Part shown: positions 21,083 through 34,100 of the stretch, piece by piece
Layout of the letters: every line of letters starts with the position of its first letter
Numbering within the stretch: the stretch's first letter is position 1
Origin: Piromyces finnis
Taxonomy: Eukaryota > Neocallimastigomycota > Neocallimastigomycetes > Neocallimastigales > Neocallimastigaceae
Direction of reading: 5' to 3'
NCBI GenBank assembly: GCA_002104945.1
Contig: MCFH01000076.1
Span: 124,001 to 188,000 of the forward strand
Length of the DNA stretch: 64,000 bases
Program-made: the position numbers and the translations under genes
The notes under the pieces: model-generated
Told to the model about the DNA's origin: nothing
What the model saw: the letters and a program-made list of their open reading frames with translations, nothing else
Databases searched by the model: none

Positions 21083-23431
21083 TTTAATTATCTTTCTTTT
21101 CTTTTTCTTTTATTTATTTTATATATAGAAATTATTTTATTTTATTCTTTTTTTTTAAAATTAATTATCATGTGGAAAATATTTTTATTCATGGAAAAAA
21201 AGGAAAATTGTTTTAATTTTTTTTTTTAAATTATTAAAGATTAAAAGGTTAGTTGTCATTAATAAATTATCATTTTTATATAATATAAAATAATATTTAC
21301 TTTTTATATTTCAATGTTTCTTTATTTTAAATATCATAAAATGGACAATTCTATTTCAAAGATTTTTTTTTTTTTTTTTTATTAATTTTATTTAGAGAAA
21401 AAAGATTTTACATTAAATTTTTATTATATAAATTTTAATAAAGATTTATTAATTAATAAATGAATGAATAAATAAATCTAAATAAAAAATTCATATATTA
21501 ATTGTTCAGTTTTAAGTGGATTATTCATTAATCAAAAATTTAATTAAATAATAAATATTGTGTTACATTTTATTAAAATGTATTGAGTACTGTAATGTAG
21601 AATAAAAATTACATGTTACACAATATTAAAAAGTGAGGATTTTTTATTTTAAACATAATAAAATTCTGTATAATATTATGATGGGATAATAAACAACATC
21701 AAAAAAAAAAAGATATAATATATATAGTAACATTGTGAGATTATGTAAATATATATATTTCGCAATGAATAATATAAAAATATAAATTCTATATCAATAA
21801 TAAAAAATATTGTTGACTGTTGCTTAGTTATTAATTTTACAAAGTAAAATTTCATAGGATATTTACTTTTTATTCTATTAATTTAATAATTATTTAAAAT
21901 GTATTTCTAATTATAAAAAACAATTATTTTAGTTCAATAAACATATTTTCCTTTCAATATATAATAAATCTACGTATATAAGTAAAAAAGTTTTTGCAGC
22001 ATTGATACCTAGCATAATGTTTAAAAAAAATTATTTCAATTTTCCAATTTTATTGTGTAACATAAAAGTTAATTAGAATAATTTGTTTATTAATTTTTCC
22101 ATTAATTTTTTTCATTTGATTTATTTGAAAAAAATACTTAAATTATATATATAAAATACAAATAAATAACTACTCAACCACTCATTATTATATAATTATT
22201 ATAGTTAGATAATATCATTAAGTTTTTAAATTTATCTCATACACTTTCTAATAAAAGTGAATCATTTTAAGTAAAAAAAAAAAGTAACAGAACAAAATCT
22301 TAAAAATTAAAAGACATTTATTCATAATTGAATATATAGTATCGACATTGACAATATATTAATGAATATGACCTTTTTTTCTATTACAACTATAAATTAA
22401 ATTAATGAAAATAAAAAGTAATGCGGATAAAAACATAATATAATAATGGAAATATGAAAATAGTATATATAAGTTTTCTACATCAATAATACTTTAAAAC
22501 CGAAATATTTATTTTCTTTTAAATGTATATAAATGAATTATAGTAAAGTATTTTTTTTTATTATACACATTATCTAAAATTTTAGCAAGAAAATACAAAA
22601 AAACTATTGTTAATGATATATATATAAAAGCAATTATAAGTTTACAAATTAAATTTATATTTTTCTTTTTTTTATATAAAATATACGATGTATTATATAT
22701 TAAATTACGATTAGTAACAAAAAAGTTAATAGATAAATACACTTCTTTATGTATAATACACTAATAGTAAAGTTTAATAATTTTTTGAAAAATAATTTAA
22801 AAATAAAATCTATATAATATGATATCCACAGCCAATCATCTTTTAATTAATAATAACAATTTTAATTAACGAGTAAATCAATTGAGAAAGCTTAATTTTC
22901 ATATTATTTATTAATATTATTATAGTATTAATAAATTCATTCTTTTGTTACATAAGAATTTAATAAAATATTTGCAAAAAGGCACTCAGTAATTATACGT
23001 TTAATAAAAGTAATTAAAATAAAAATAATTCATTTATAATTTTTTAATATATATAAAATAACAAAACCTTGAAGCAATTAAAACATTCAGAATTACATGG
23101 ACATTTCAATTCAAATAAATAACAATAAAAATAATATTTCCAAATGAAATTGAAAAATATCACTTGCTAAAACTATTTAATAACATTTTAATTTATAAAT
23201 TATACAATTTTTAACATTAAAATACGTTCATTTTTAAATTATTACATTTCACATTTCACATTATTAATTATTAATATTATAATAAGAAATTAATAAAATT
23301 TTTTTGCATTTATATTTATTAATTAATTTATATATTTATATATACATATCTAATATTTTATTTTATAATAAACACATAATATAGAATAAATATTTTTATT
23401 TTTATATTATTATTATAACAATACTCTAAAA
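21083..23431. other. Divergent intergenic region between UGGT and PRMT4 genes, no gene seen
   Basis: About 2.35 kb of AT-rich DNA that must hold promoters for both divergent genes. No open frame has non-random composition; a 77-codon minus frame at 22509-22742 is Ile/Lys/Tyr/Asn low complexity. Individual promoter elements could not be told from background. Confidence 0.5.
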
Positions 23432-25875
23432 ATGGATTTAGATAATGACTCATCCAAGGAAAAAAATCAAAAGGAGTTAACTGATGCTGAAAGAGATCCA
23501 TCATATTTCAATTATTATGCTCAATTAACCCATCAAGTAATTTATGTTTTTAAAAAATATTTTTTATTACCCAATTATTAAAAATAAAAAATTGGATATA
23601 CCCCTTTATTATCATATTATTTTAATATAAAGCAATAAAGTAAAATGTGAAATTTAATATTATATCAATTTTTTACATATAATTATTTCAGCAAAATATG
23701 TTAGAAGATGTTGTAAGAACTTCCACTTATAGTTCAGCTATTTTATCAAATTCAGAAACTTTTAACGGAAAGACTGTTTGTGATATTGGTGCTGGTTCTG
23801 GTATCCTTTCATATATGGCTGTTCAAGCTGGTGCTTCAAAAGTGTAATAATAAAAAACTAATAATTATAATTATTCTAAAATAACAAATAGTAATGGTAA
23901 TAAATTATTTTTTTTATTTAGTTATGCTGTTGAAGCAAGTAATATGGCTTTAAGAATTAAACAATTAATTAATGGTTGTCCAGAAAAGAATCCATGGTTA
24001 ACTGATAAAATTGAAATTATTACTTGTATGTTTCAAAATATAAAACATTTCTATTATATAATAAATTCTCTATATAAATCTTCAGTTATGCATATATGTA
24101 AATTGATATTCATTATAATATATATAATTATATATAATTATATATTATATTTTCTTAGCTAAAATTGAAGAACCAAATCTTCCAATACCAAAAGTTGATA
24201 TTTTAATCTCAGAACCAATCGGTGTTTTATTAGTTCATGAAAGAATGCTTGAATCTTATCTTTATGCTAGAGATCATTACTTAAAACCAGGGGGTTCAAT
24301 GTTCCCATCTTCTGGAACCATTTTCCTTGCTCCTGTAAATCATCATTAATATCATAATACTAATAGTTTTATGATTTTTAATATTATTATTTCATCATTA
24401 CTAAAAATATGAAATATTTAAATATTTATTGTATTATTTAGTGTACAGATGCTAGTTTATGGAGTCAAACCATGAGTAAAGGTAATTTAATTATATAAAT
24501 AGTTATTATACAATATAAATTTTAAATTATGAATAAATTTAACATTCTATTTATATAATTAATTTTATATTTTTAATTATATATAATATAATTATGATTT
24601 CAAAAATATAGTTAGATTCTGGGAACAAACTAGTTTTTATGGTGTTGATTTTAGTCCATTAAGTCAAGCTGCTAAAGATGAATATTTTGCTCAACCAGGT
24701 AATATTTTATATATAATATTATAATAGAACATTAATATTTTTTTTCCTTACTAATAAGATTAAATATTAAATATTTAAATTGAACGTAAATAGTTGTTGG
24801 TTGCTTCGATCCAAAAACCGTTATGGCTGCTCCAATATCTTATAAAATTGATTTCTATACTATTAAAAATGAAGAAATCGTTGATATATATATACCAATT
24901 CAATGGAAGATATCTTACACTGGTGTTATTCATGGTAAAGAAAAAATATATTGTATTATATAATTATAAATAATTTTTTTAAATATAAAATTATTATCCT
25001 TAATATAATAATCATCATTTTATATTTTAATAAAATATCAAAAATTAATATTTTTTATTATTATTTAAAGGAATTGGTGGTTGGTTTGATATTAACTTTG
25101 AACATCCTCCAAATAACGAAAATGATCAAAGTATTGTTATTTCTACCGCACCAAATCGTGAACGTACTCATTGGCATCAAGTTCGTTTCTTATTTAAAGG
25201 TATTTTTTATTCAATTAAAAAAAGCTTTTTTTATAAAAAAAAAAATAAAATAAAATAAATAAAAATTAATTATATTATTTTATTCATTATTACAGAACCA
25301 CTTGCCGTTAATGCTGGTGAAACCGTGTATGGTTGGATGAGATTAATTGCCAATGATGTAAGAAGTTATACTATTTACAGTGAACTTGTTATAAGTAATA
25401 AAGATGGCTTAAGTTCATCAGACGAAGTTGTTAATCAATTAAAGACCAACAATATTAATAAGGCAGAAAGTAGAAATGGAGGTCAAGGTCATTATACAAG
25501 AAGACAAGCTAAATGGGATTTACAAAATCAAGTAAATTTTAAATTTTATTTCATTTTATAATGGTTATACTATATTTTTTAAATTGATGGTATTCATATA
25601 CTTGTTTAAAAAATTATATATTAACCCAAGTTATTATTATAATTATTATTTTTAAATAATTAGACTTATTATTATGCCTATGATCCATCCACTTCTCAAA
25701 ATGATTATAAATCTGATTTCAAGTAAGATATATAATTTAATTATGTATAGAAATTAATTGTTAAAATTTTATAATGTATTAACAATCTAAACCAAATATA
25801 TGTATTATCTATAATAGTTTCCTTTATACTCCAGATGACAATATGGAAACTGACAAGGAGCCAAATCTTCTTTAA
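23432..25875 (+). CDS. PRMT4: Protein arginine methyltransferase, CARM1/PRMT4 type, 11 exons
   Basis: A type I arginine methyltransferase using S-adenosylmethionine, expected to act on histone H3 and RNA-binding proteins. Exons: 23432-23536, 23692-23843, 23922-24025, 24159-24334, 24442-24481, 24612-24698, 24794-24934, 25071-25199, 25296-25531, 25664-25722, 25818-25875; total 1287 bases, 428 residues, all junctions in phase. SAM motif I is [12 protein letters not shown] (about 64-75); the double-E loop is [16 protein letters not shown] (Glu139 and Glu148, nine apart as in CARM1); the THW loop is at about 301-303. Upstream of motif [14 protein letters not shown] matches the substrate-clamping helix. 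[14 protein letters not shown] and QPVVGCFDP point to PRMT4 rather than PRMT1 or PRMT3. The N-terminal PH-like domain of animal CARM1 is absent; the protein starts about 35 residues before the catalytic core. The C-terminal tail is short and acidic. Confidence 0.9.
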
Positions 25876-27857
25876 ATATAGATTTCCTACTACTGTAAAA
25901 TAATAATATTTTAATTGCAAAGATAGATGAACACGGAAAGAAAATGAAAATCATTAATTATTTTATATAATGAATTTAGAAAAAAAACAATATTTAAACA
26001 AAAAAATATATAATCTTATTCACAATAATAATATAACAATTAAGATGAAATAGTAAAAAAAAAAAAAAAAATAAAATAAAAATAAAAATAATAGTGATAG
26101 TGATAACAGTAATGATAATAATTATTATAAATATTATAAAAACATCTTATTCATTCTATGAATAATATACCTTTTTTTTTTTTAATTATTTATATATATA
26201 TTCAAAATATAAAGAAAAGAAAAATGAAATATTACATTTTTTAAAATTTTCTAAAATACATAAAGTTTTTAATATTAAATGCAAATAAAAAATAAAAAAT
26301 AATAATAAAAAAAAACAAATAATTTAATAAATTAAAAATATTTTTAATAGAAAATACAATGAGATATAATCAATAGCTAATATAAATAAATAAATTCTGT
26401 ATTGATTATTTTAAAACATTATTTTTCAATTTTTTATTTTTATGAAATATTTAATGAATAAAAATCATTATAAAATTTAAATAAAATATACAAATGAATA
26501 AAATACATGTAAATCTTTTATAAACTATGTAATTGGGAAATTCTTTCATTTGATAAATCCTATTTTCATAGAAAAAAAAAGAAAATCAATTTATTATACA
26601 AATTCTTAAATAGAATAGTTATTCATTTAACTACTCCATTTAAGAATTTGATTCTGTTTTTAAATGGAATAGTTATTCCTGCTAAATTTATTAAATGATA
26701 ATATCACAATTATAAAGGAAGTTATAAAAAAAAAATTGTAACAAAAACCAAAATATTTCCTTTTAGAAGATTATGATTTAGTTACTATTGTAATATTCTT
26801 GATAAATTATTTAATTCAAAAATAACAATAATAATATAAAAAATAAAAAAAACTGTAAATTTATCAAAAATTTTTATTTTCTAAAAATAAAAAGCTGCCA
26901 TAGATTCATAGATTACATACACTTGTAATACTCTTAATTATTATTATATTTAATTCCGAAATATTTTAATATTTATTTATATCACCAAAATTTATTTGTA
27001 TAAATTATATATATTTTAATTAATGGAGATTTTTGATTATCTTTTATATAGTTTAATAATATTCCGAAACTTTTGATCATCATAGAGTAGTTTATTTTTC
27101 TATGATACACAATACAATATTATATTTTGTTTTAATTTATTTCTTTTATACATTAGTAATGGATTATTACAATATTAGCAAAGCCTTTTGAATAAAATGA
27201 AAATGATTTCTATATTTATAAATATAAAATTTTTTAAGGTAATGTTACTTCTTTTTAATTATAATTATTGAAAAACTTTATTCTTTTTCCTTTTAATTTA
27301 ATTAACTATTTTTTAAAGTTTTAATTTTTTTTTACAATATTAAATATAAAAATAACATTTTAAAAAAAATGAAAAAATGAAAAATAGTATAAGATTGGCT
27401 ATGAGGAAGTTTTAGTAAAACATAAAACCAATTTTTAAATATTTTTTTATAAGTTTGATTAAAGTTTATAAAATATACATTTTAATATTAAAATAATTTT
27501 AATTTAATCAATGTAACTTTTATATCTTAAAAAAAAATATTTATTTAAAAAAAAAAAAAAATAGTTTTATACATTTTTGAAAATTATAAAAAATAATAGA
27601 AAATAAAATATAGTATAAATAATTGATTTTATAATACATATCATTTGATATTAAATCACAATAGTAATATAAAGTGATTTATAAATAAATCGTAATTTAA
27701 AATAAATCATTAAAATACTTATCGAAATCAAAATATCTATTTATTAAAAAATATTTGAAAAAAAAAAATGATGTATTTTTATCACTATCACTAGACATAA
27801 GTAAAACATTAAAGAAAAAAAATAGATTTTTTATTTTTTATAATAATTTAAAAAAAA
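25876..27857. other. AT-rich intergenic stretch, no gene seen
   Basis: Nearly 2 kb of A/T-dominated DNA holding the PRMT4 3' flank and the promoter side of the first membrane-protein paralogue. It contains the inverted repeat listed at 26599-26650 and an inverted CCAAT-like motif (GATTGGCTAT) near 27392. Confidence 0.5.
26599..26650. repeat. 21-bp inverted repeat (hairpin)
   Basis: Left arm CAAATTCTTAAATAGAATAG plus T at 26599-26619 and right arm 26630-26650 are reverse complements with two mismatches that still allow G-U pairing in RNA, around a 10-base loop. A third, direct partial copy (TTAAATGGAATAGTTATTCC) follows at about 26660-26679. Role unknown. Confidence 0.6.
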
Positions 27858-29828
27858 ATGTATAAAGGATATTCAAAAAAGTTAATAGTATCATTATCAT
27901 CCATCAAAACAAATGATCCATTAGTTAATGAGAGACCTTTTTTTATTAGATCAAACTCCTCAAAAATAACAGATTCGACATATTATGAAAAATATAAACT
28001 TTTTCAAAAAGAAAATGAATTTCAATTAAAAAAAGAAAAAAGTAAAAAAGTATGGATACCTATGTTTATATATATGATAATTATTTCTTTGTTTGCTTTT
28101 GTATTTGGATTTCTTTATATCGGTGGATTATGGAATCCAGGAAAAAAATTATTAGGTGTAAATTATGTAATTATTAATAATGATAAGGGTTGTTATACTA
28201 ATGCCTGCGCTAAAATGGGTTTAGATAAGTCCCTTAACTTGGGAAATTATTATCATAAATTGGATGGTACAGGAGGTCGTTTCACTGTGATTGTAATTAT
28301 TATAATTTTTTAATATTTTTTTTATATATATTAATTTTGAAATATATTAGAAAATAAAATAAAAATAAAAATAGAAAAAATTATTAATGCTTACCTATAT
28401 CTAAAACATTACTTTATTATGGTTATTATAAATACTTTTTTTTTATTACCTTCTATCATGGTAATAATAAATTATATTGATTTATGAAATTCGATTAAAT
28501 TCACAATTAATAACTCAATCGTAATTTATATCGAAATGATGTTAAAAATAATAATAACTAATATTACTCATGAATTTCAATAAAATTGATAATAAAAAAA
28601 TTTTCTAATCATATAAAAATTAATTGGGCTTATTAAACAACTTCTCTCTATTAATAATATAAAAATTAAGAATGGAAATAGAGATACAGCAATTCAAAAT
28701 ATTAAAAAATATAAATATTGGGCAGCATTTTATATACCTGAAAAATTCACTTCTGATGTTTTAAGTAATTTAAATGCCTACAAGAAACAACTGACCAAAG
28801 TGACAGTTGAAGTAATTCTAGATGAATCTAGAAGTTATAATACCGTATCCTTGATAAGAAAGGCTCTACGAAAACTTCAAAATAATTTCTTTGTTTATCT
28901 AGCGAAATCTTTTGAAGATAAAGGTGGGTTTAATCCACCATTTTTAATAGAAGGAATCACGTATGAAGAAACATCGCTTCATAAGCTCGTCAAATATGGT
29001 CATAATTTTTCAACGTTTATCTCTTTAATGTTAATTTGGATTTCTAGTATTTCTGCTACCATTATTACCCACTTCTTTTTCCCATTTGAAAGCCATTGGT
29101 TAGAAAAAAAAGTAGTACATAATCCATACTTAAAAATTATACTTACAAAAATATTTATTTCTTCTCTGATGACATTATTCATGACCTTTGTCATTGTTAT
29201 CATTCAAGTAATTTGTGGTAATTTAGAAATAGAAAAAGGTTATGCCTCCTTTTTCTTTTTCATTTTCTTTTTTTCTTTGATAGGTTTATCAGTGAATAAC
29301 ACTTTAATTCATTTATTACCATTTATCGGATTTTATCTTTCAGCAGTAATATTTATGATGTTACAAATTACTACTTGTGGAGGTATTCTTGATAACACTT
29401 TACAATATGGATTTTGGAAAATTGGAAAAGCGCTTCCTATGTATTATGGTGTACGTCAATTAAAAAATATTATTTGGAAGGTGGGAGAACATACAATTTG
29501 GGTTAATTTAGTGGTTTTATTTGCATGGCTTATTGTTTTTACAATAATTTCTCTTATATTATACAAGTTAGAATTAAGAGCAAGAAGAGAAAAATGGTTA
29601 AGGCATCAACATCGTATTTTATTTAATTATAATAATAAGGAGGATAGCAATAATAAATATTATAGTAGTGACAATTGGTTAAATGACACCACATTAACTC
29701 CTTTAGCTAACGAAGAAATTCCAATGGAGAGTATGGAAGATTTTGACTTCCCTGATAAAAATAATGAAAATAATATTTCAAGTAAAACATTAGAAGAACA
29801 AGAACAAGAACTAGAATATGAACAATGA
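27858..29828 (+). CDS. Putative ABC-2-like polytopic membrane protein, paralogue 1 of 3
   Basis: First of three same-strand paralogues. Exons 27858-28292 and 28671-29828 (intron GTAATT..ATTAAG, 378 bases, phase 0) give 530 residues. The plan is a cytosolic N-terminus, one membrane helix ending in FGFLYIGGLWNPGKK, an external segment with VNYVIINNDKGCYT and an AAFYIPEKFTSDV block, then at least five C-terminal helices. The YIGG(L/I)WNP, VNxDKG and YWAAxYxPExF order resembles the N-terminal part of YhgE/Pip proteins and the fungal DUF3533/SNG1 family, whose members look like ABC-2 permeases without an ATPase. This copy has an Asn/Glu-rich C-terminal tail of about 70 residues absent from the others. 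Transported substrate is unknown. The splice join is supported by matching the intron-less third paralogue (FTVINGNRDT against FSIMTGDRNT). Confidence 0.78.
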
Positions 29829-30236
29829 AATTAATTTAAATTTAGATAAAATAAATAGAAATAGAAATAGATCATATAAGCAAAGAGGAAAACTAATCAA
29901 TAAGATTAACATGGGTATTTCATTTTTTTTTCCTGCATCATTTTTCAGTTATTTTTTTATTATTAATTCAAATCTATATATATATCTTTTTTTTAAAAAA
30001 AATATTTACTTTTTTAATCAATACAATTTTTTTTTTCAAAAAAAAAAAAAAAAAAACATTACTAGCATAATATTATTACCAAGTTTTTCATCTCAATTTT
30101 CAAATTAATATTTAATAAAAAAAAAAATAAATTGATTATAAATATAGATATACTTTGTTTTTTCAAATCAAAAATATATATTATTTAATTTTTATAATAT
30201 TTTTATTATGAAAATTAAAAATTAAAATGTTTTCTT

Positions 30237-30340
30237 TATTATTATTATTATTATTAGTAGTAGTAATAGTAGTAGTAATAGTATTAATATTAGTATTATT
30301 AGTATTAGTATTAGTATTAGTATTATTATTAGAATTATTA
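30237..30340. repeat. Degenerate TTA/GTA trinucleotide repeat
   Basis: A run of ATT, AGT and AAT triplets in higher-order blocks (TAGTATTAGTATTAG), about 100 bases long. Confidence 0.85.
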
Positions 30341-31625
30341 AAGGTATTAATATTAATTTTTTTTTATCATCTCCATCTTTTTATTTTTTTATAATAAATT
30401 AATAATTAAAATTTATTATTCTTTTCTTTTTGTTAAGTTTTATTTCTTTATCTTCTTTTTATCTTTCTTTGACAATAAATATTATTATATGAGTAGTATA
30501 TTTTTTAAAAGCTAATTAAATAATGAACTATAATGAAAAGTTAAGTTTATAAAGAAGGTTTATCTTATTATACTATTAAAATTATGGAAAATTCTTTCAT
30601 AAATATATAATATTTTTATAAAACTCAAAAAACAGCATAATTATATCATATTATTGTTATATACATTAAAGTTGAAATAATAATACAATTGATGTATATA
30701 AATAGAATGAATAAAATAATTTTAATAATTTTATTCATTTTATTATTAATTTTATGATTATAATAATAATAACTAAATATAAAATGATAAAAAACACATA
30801 AAATTTATAAAATTCTCATTACTTATATATTATTTAAATGTACATAAAAAATAAACTTTTAAGTAAAACTTTAAAATTCATTTACATGTTAGTTTAATAT
30901 TAATTTTTCATATGATTATCATAATTATATTTTTTATAACATTAAAAAAAAAAAAAGATATATAATAGATACATATAAATAGTATTAGTATATCTTTTTT
31001 TTTTAGGAAAAAATATTTTATTTTATATAGGCTATATGACAAAAAAAGTGATATATAATTTTCGAGAAGTTAAAAATAATAATTATAAAGAAAAGAAATT
31101 AATGATAATTTCAATATTATATTTATCATATTATTAAATTTATATTTTATAAGGATAATACCAAGATATAAATTATATTATTTTTTTTTAAATTATTATT
31201 TAAAAAAAAATAAAATAAAATAAATATCTATCCTTAATAAATAATTTCTGCAATGTTTTATTTATATTTCTATTTCATCTCATTTTAAACTTTCATATAT
31301 AAAAAGGAAACATTTATTTTTTTTTTTTTTTTGTGAAGTTGCATTAGACAATGTTCATATAAAGTTTATTATATATGGTTGGTAAATGCTTTTTTAGGTT
31401 TTAATAATTTAATTATTTACTAAAAAATTATTAAATAGATTTATACTTTTATTTTGATTATACATTTTTTATAAATTATATTTTGTTGACTCTATAATGT
31501 TTACACAAAAGTAATTATCTTTTTAATTATTTCAAATATACAATTAAGATAAATATTAATACCTTAATTATACTATAAAAATAAAAAATTTAAAAATTTT
31601 ATTTTTTAATAATGTAATATGAAAT

Positions 31626-31637
31626 AGCCAATGAAAT
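31626..31637 (+). promoter_or_regulatory. Candidate CCAAT box (AGCCAATGAAAT)
   Basis: The same 12 bases recur upstream of paralogue 3 (35863-35874). They are about 1 kb before the paralogue 2 start, so only the sharing of the motif by paralogue upstream regions supports a role, or it may be residual homology from duplication. Confidence 0.25.
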
Positions 31638-32636
31638 TATAAACTTTTAAAAAAATAATATTATTTAAATAAACATAAAAAATAATTCTTAATTTTTTGA
31701 ACTTTTATAATTGAAATATAGTAATTAAATATAAATCATGTTAATAATCAATTATATATTTTAATAGTAATTATATGATATACGATAATGTTATTTAATA
31801 ATTATAGGAATAAAAAATCTTGGTATTTATGAATTAGCTAAAAAAAAAATTCTTTTTGACATGTTTTTTTTTTTTTTTTCATTATTTTTAATTTAAATAA
31901 ATTGAATTTCTGGAATAATAATTAAAAATCATTATATTAAATTTAATTATAATATATTTTGAATTTTGAATAAATATTTTTTTAATTTTTTTATTTTAAT
32001 ATATTAATCATGATCTATTATATTTATTAAGTATAATTAGAAACTTTAATTATATTTAGTAATACAGGTAAAAAATAATCGTTTTTTTCGTTTTCGTTTT
32101 AATTCATTAATTTTAAAAATATATAAAAGAATAAACTTTTTTTTTATTAATTTGATAGATATATATGTACGTAAAAGAAGAATTCATAAAATAATTTTTT
32201 ACTTTTTTTACATTTTTTTTAAGCAAAAATTTTTAAATTTACAAAAAAATAAAAAAAGAAAGGTAAGTTTATAGTTTATAATAGGAAAAAAAAAAAAAAA
32301 AGGTATAATGAGAAGTTTTGAAATGGAATTAAAAAGAATCAAATAATATAAAGAAAAACAAAATAGAATAAATAATCATTTACAAATTTTATATAAAAAA
32401 AGAATAGTTCAATAAAATAAGAAATGAAAAAAAAAAAAAAAAAAACATTTCATTGTGTGTTAATTAAAAATATTTAATATATATGAAGTAAAAAAAAAAT
32501 AATAATAATAGTTTAATCTTTTTTTTTTAATAATTATTATATCCAATACTAATAAAAATATTTTTTTACTTTAAATAATTAATTTTAAAAGAGTATTTTT
32601 TAAAAAAAAAAAAAATATACATAAAATAAAGAAAAT

Positions 32637-34100
32637 ATGTCAGGACGAAATAATGAAAATGAAATGATTTCATATGATAAGGTTGACCCCTTACCAACTG
32701 AAAATCCATTTTATTATAATGAAAATTCAAAATTAAACAGCATTATAAAAGAAAAAGAAAAAAAAATACCATACATTCATTTGGGAATATTTTTATTAGT
32801 TATTCCATTGTTATCCTTTTTAATGGGTTTATTCTATATTGGTGGTATATGGAATCCGATTGAAAAAATTCCAGATGTAAAATATATCATTGTTAATGAT
32901 GATGCTGGTTGTATTAATAATGAATCATGTACACAAATGTTAGGTATGTTAAATAGTACAACTCTCGGAAGTTTCTATACAAAATTAAATGATAATAATC
33001 ATCCAGCTGGTACATTTGAATATATGGTAGGTTTAATATTTTCATATGTAATAATATAATAATATAGTTATTTTGTAATATAAAAAGGAATAGGAATTGA
33101 TTTTTTTTTAAAAATTATTTTTGTACGTATTGTATAATTATTAATTCTAAAGGAAGGTTCACGAAATGATGCCATTGAAAAAGTTGAAAAACATAAAAAT
33201 TGGGTATCTTTATATGTTCCAAAAAATTTCACAATGTTAGTATTAGGTAATTTAAATTTAATGCCAGGAGCTGCTAACTCAGTTGTTGTTGAAGAAATTT
33301 ATGATGAAGCCAGAAGTTATACAACAGTACAATTTTTAAAAAAGGCACTCGATAAAGCTAAAGAAGCCTTCTTTAATAGTATCGCAGCCAAAGTAGAACA
33401 ATATGGTTCATTTAAACCACAATTTTTAATTTCTGGAATTGAATATAAAGAAGTAAATTTATATCCAGTACCTGGTTTTGGTCAAAACTTTTCATCTTTC
33501 ATTTCATTTATTTTACTTTGGATTGGTACTATTGCTACAGCATTAATTACACACTTTGTTTTCCCATTAGAAAATCATTGGGTTGAAAAGAAAGATGTTT
33601 CTCATCCAATTCTCAAAACAATTGGTGCCAAAACTTTAACAAATGGTATTATTATGTTTGCTATTTGCGTTATTGTTAGTGTTATTCCATTATGTTGTGG
33701 TACTGTAGAAATGTATAAGGGTTATGCTGCATTACTCTTTTTCTTCTTCTTCTTCTCATTATGTGGTCTTGGAGTTAATAATTGTTTAGTACATCTTTTC
33801 CACTTTATTAATTTCTACTTAATTGCTGTAACCTTTATGATATTACAATTTATTTCATGTGGTGGTCTTCTTCACCAAAACATTCAATACGGTTTCTTCA
33901 AAATTGGTAAAGCTTTCCCAATGTTTTATGCTGTACGTGAATTAAAATATATCTATTTTGGATCTGGTAAACACACTCAAACTGCTAATGTTTTAATAAT
34001 TCTTGCTTGGACTGTAGTATCTTTACCAATTTCATTGTTCTTATACTATCTTGAATTAAAAAACAAAAGAGCAAAGATTAACAAAAATACTTCAAATTAA
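32637..34100 (+). CDS. Putative ABC-2-like polytopic membrane protein, paralogue 2 of 3
   Basis: Two exons, 32637-33026 and 33153-34100 (intron GTAGGT..TCTAAAG, 126 bases, phase 0), encode 445 residues. It aligns throughout with paralogue 3: the SYDKVDPLPTENPFYY N-terminus, one helix leading to GLFYIGGIWNPIEKIP, an external VNDDAGC segment, SRNDAIEKVEKHKNWVSLYVP after the splice, and then multiple C-terminal helices with GQNFSSFISFILLWIGTIAT, FPLENHWVEKK and MILQFISCGGLL. The intron position equals that in paralogue 1, so the common ancestor probably had it and paralogue 3 lost it. The residue pair after VN (DD instead of QD or ND) varies between copies. Function unknown beyond membrane localisation and family resemblance. 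Confidence 0.8.

Larger units (their letters stand above)
29829..32636. other. AT-rich intergenic stretch, no gene seen
   Basis: About 2.8 kb between paralogues 1 and 2. It holds the degenerate trinucleotide repeat at 30237-30340 and a candidate CCAAT box. A 96-codon frame at 29818-30108 overlapping the end of paralogue 1 is low complexity. Confidence 0.5.

Noticed and set aside
22509-22742. 77-codon minus frame in the UGGT-PRMT4 intergenic region
   Set aside because: Biased AT-rich composition; could mimic a membrane peptide but nothing supports expression.
29818-30108. 96-codon frame overlapping the end of membrane paralogue 1
   Set aside because: Composed of Asn, Phe, Tyr, Ile and Lys from A/T-rich DNA, with no counterpart after the other two paralogues.
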